From the NCBI GenBank assembly GCA_023079485.1, contig CM041092.1, positions 15,637,127-15,701,126 of the forward strand: a DNA stretch of 64,000 nt, given 5' to 3'. Below the pieces are notes generated by a model, which made no database searches, was not told where the DNA came from, and worked only from the letters and a program-made list of their open reading frames with translations. This DNA is from Archilochus colubris (taxonomy: Eukaryota; Chordata; Aves; Apodiformes; Trochilidae). Below, in pieces: positions 63,961 to 64,000 of this stretch (within the stretch, counting starts at the first letter, position 1; every line of letters starts with the position of its first letter). Position numbers and translations under genes: made by a program.

Positions 63961-64000
63961 TTTCATTATTGAAAAGAATCCTATTTTCCCCCTATAAGCA

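Overview
The window is vertebrate nuclear DNA, most probably from a bird. The main evidence is several copies of the CR1 LINE 3' end, which finishes in near-repeats of ATTCTATGA and carries the GGTTGGAACTAGATGATCTTT-type block. These lie near 25.3-25.4, 30.3-30.4, 32.8-33.2 and 50.4 kb. Recognisable repeats are sparse, there is no Alu/B1/L1-like sequence, CpG is depleted, and bases are unphased and AT-rich. All this fits an avian intergenic or long-intron region. The species cannot be told from the sequence.

I see no protein-coding gene, exon set, tRNA, rRNA, CRISPR array or bacterial operon that I can support. Open frames rarely exceed 130 codons. The longest (about 180 codons near 23.2-23.7 kb) is a translated simple repeat. 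The others have no recognisable domains and look like chance frames. I therefore list no CDS. Whether this is one intron or a gene desert cannot be decided from the window.

Layout: 1-5.5 kb is unique sequence ending in an uninterrupted 50-base poly-A. From 5.5 to 11.4 kb it is unique, with a possible MIR-type relic near 10.3 kb. From 11.4 to 13.1 kb there are two old minus-strand CR1/L3-type LINE relics, still recognisable at protein level. From 13.1 to 23.2 kb it is AT-rich unique sequence with a possible conserved block near 13.4 kb. At 23.204-23.710 kb is a roughly 500 bp polypyrimidine tract, 455 bases of which contain no purine. From 23.7 to 33.2 kb unique sequence is interrupted by three plus-strand CR1 ends, the longest about 410 bp. 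From 33.2 to 49.6 kb there is unique sequence with small simple repeats, a minus-strand CR1 scrap (38.47 kb), a CCAAT plus twin ATF/CRE-like cluster (46.2 kb) and a GC-rich patch (48.2-48.5 kb). From 49.6 to 50.46 kb is a decayed plus-strand CR1. From 50.5 to 63.5 kb it is unique, with a perfect 22 bp palindrome at 53.512 kb. An old minus-strand CR1 closes the window (63.5-63.96 kb).

No genes work together here. What can be read is the history of CR1 insertion, simple-sequence growth and a few candidate non-coding regulatory or structural elements. I found no convincing new biological system. The leads most worth testing are the long polypyrimidine tract, the rearranged-looking CR1 pair at 11.4-13.1 kb, the 22 bp palindrome, and the homeodomain-site-rich block near 31.4 kb.
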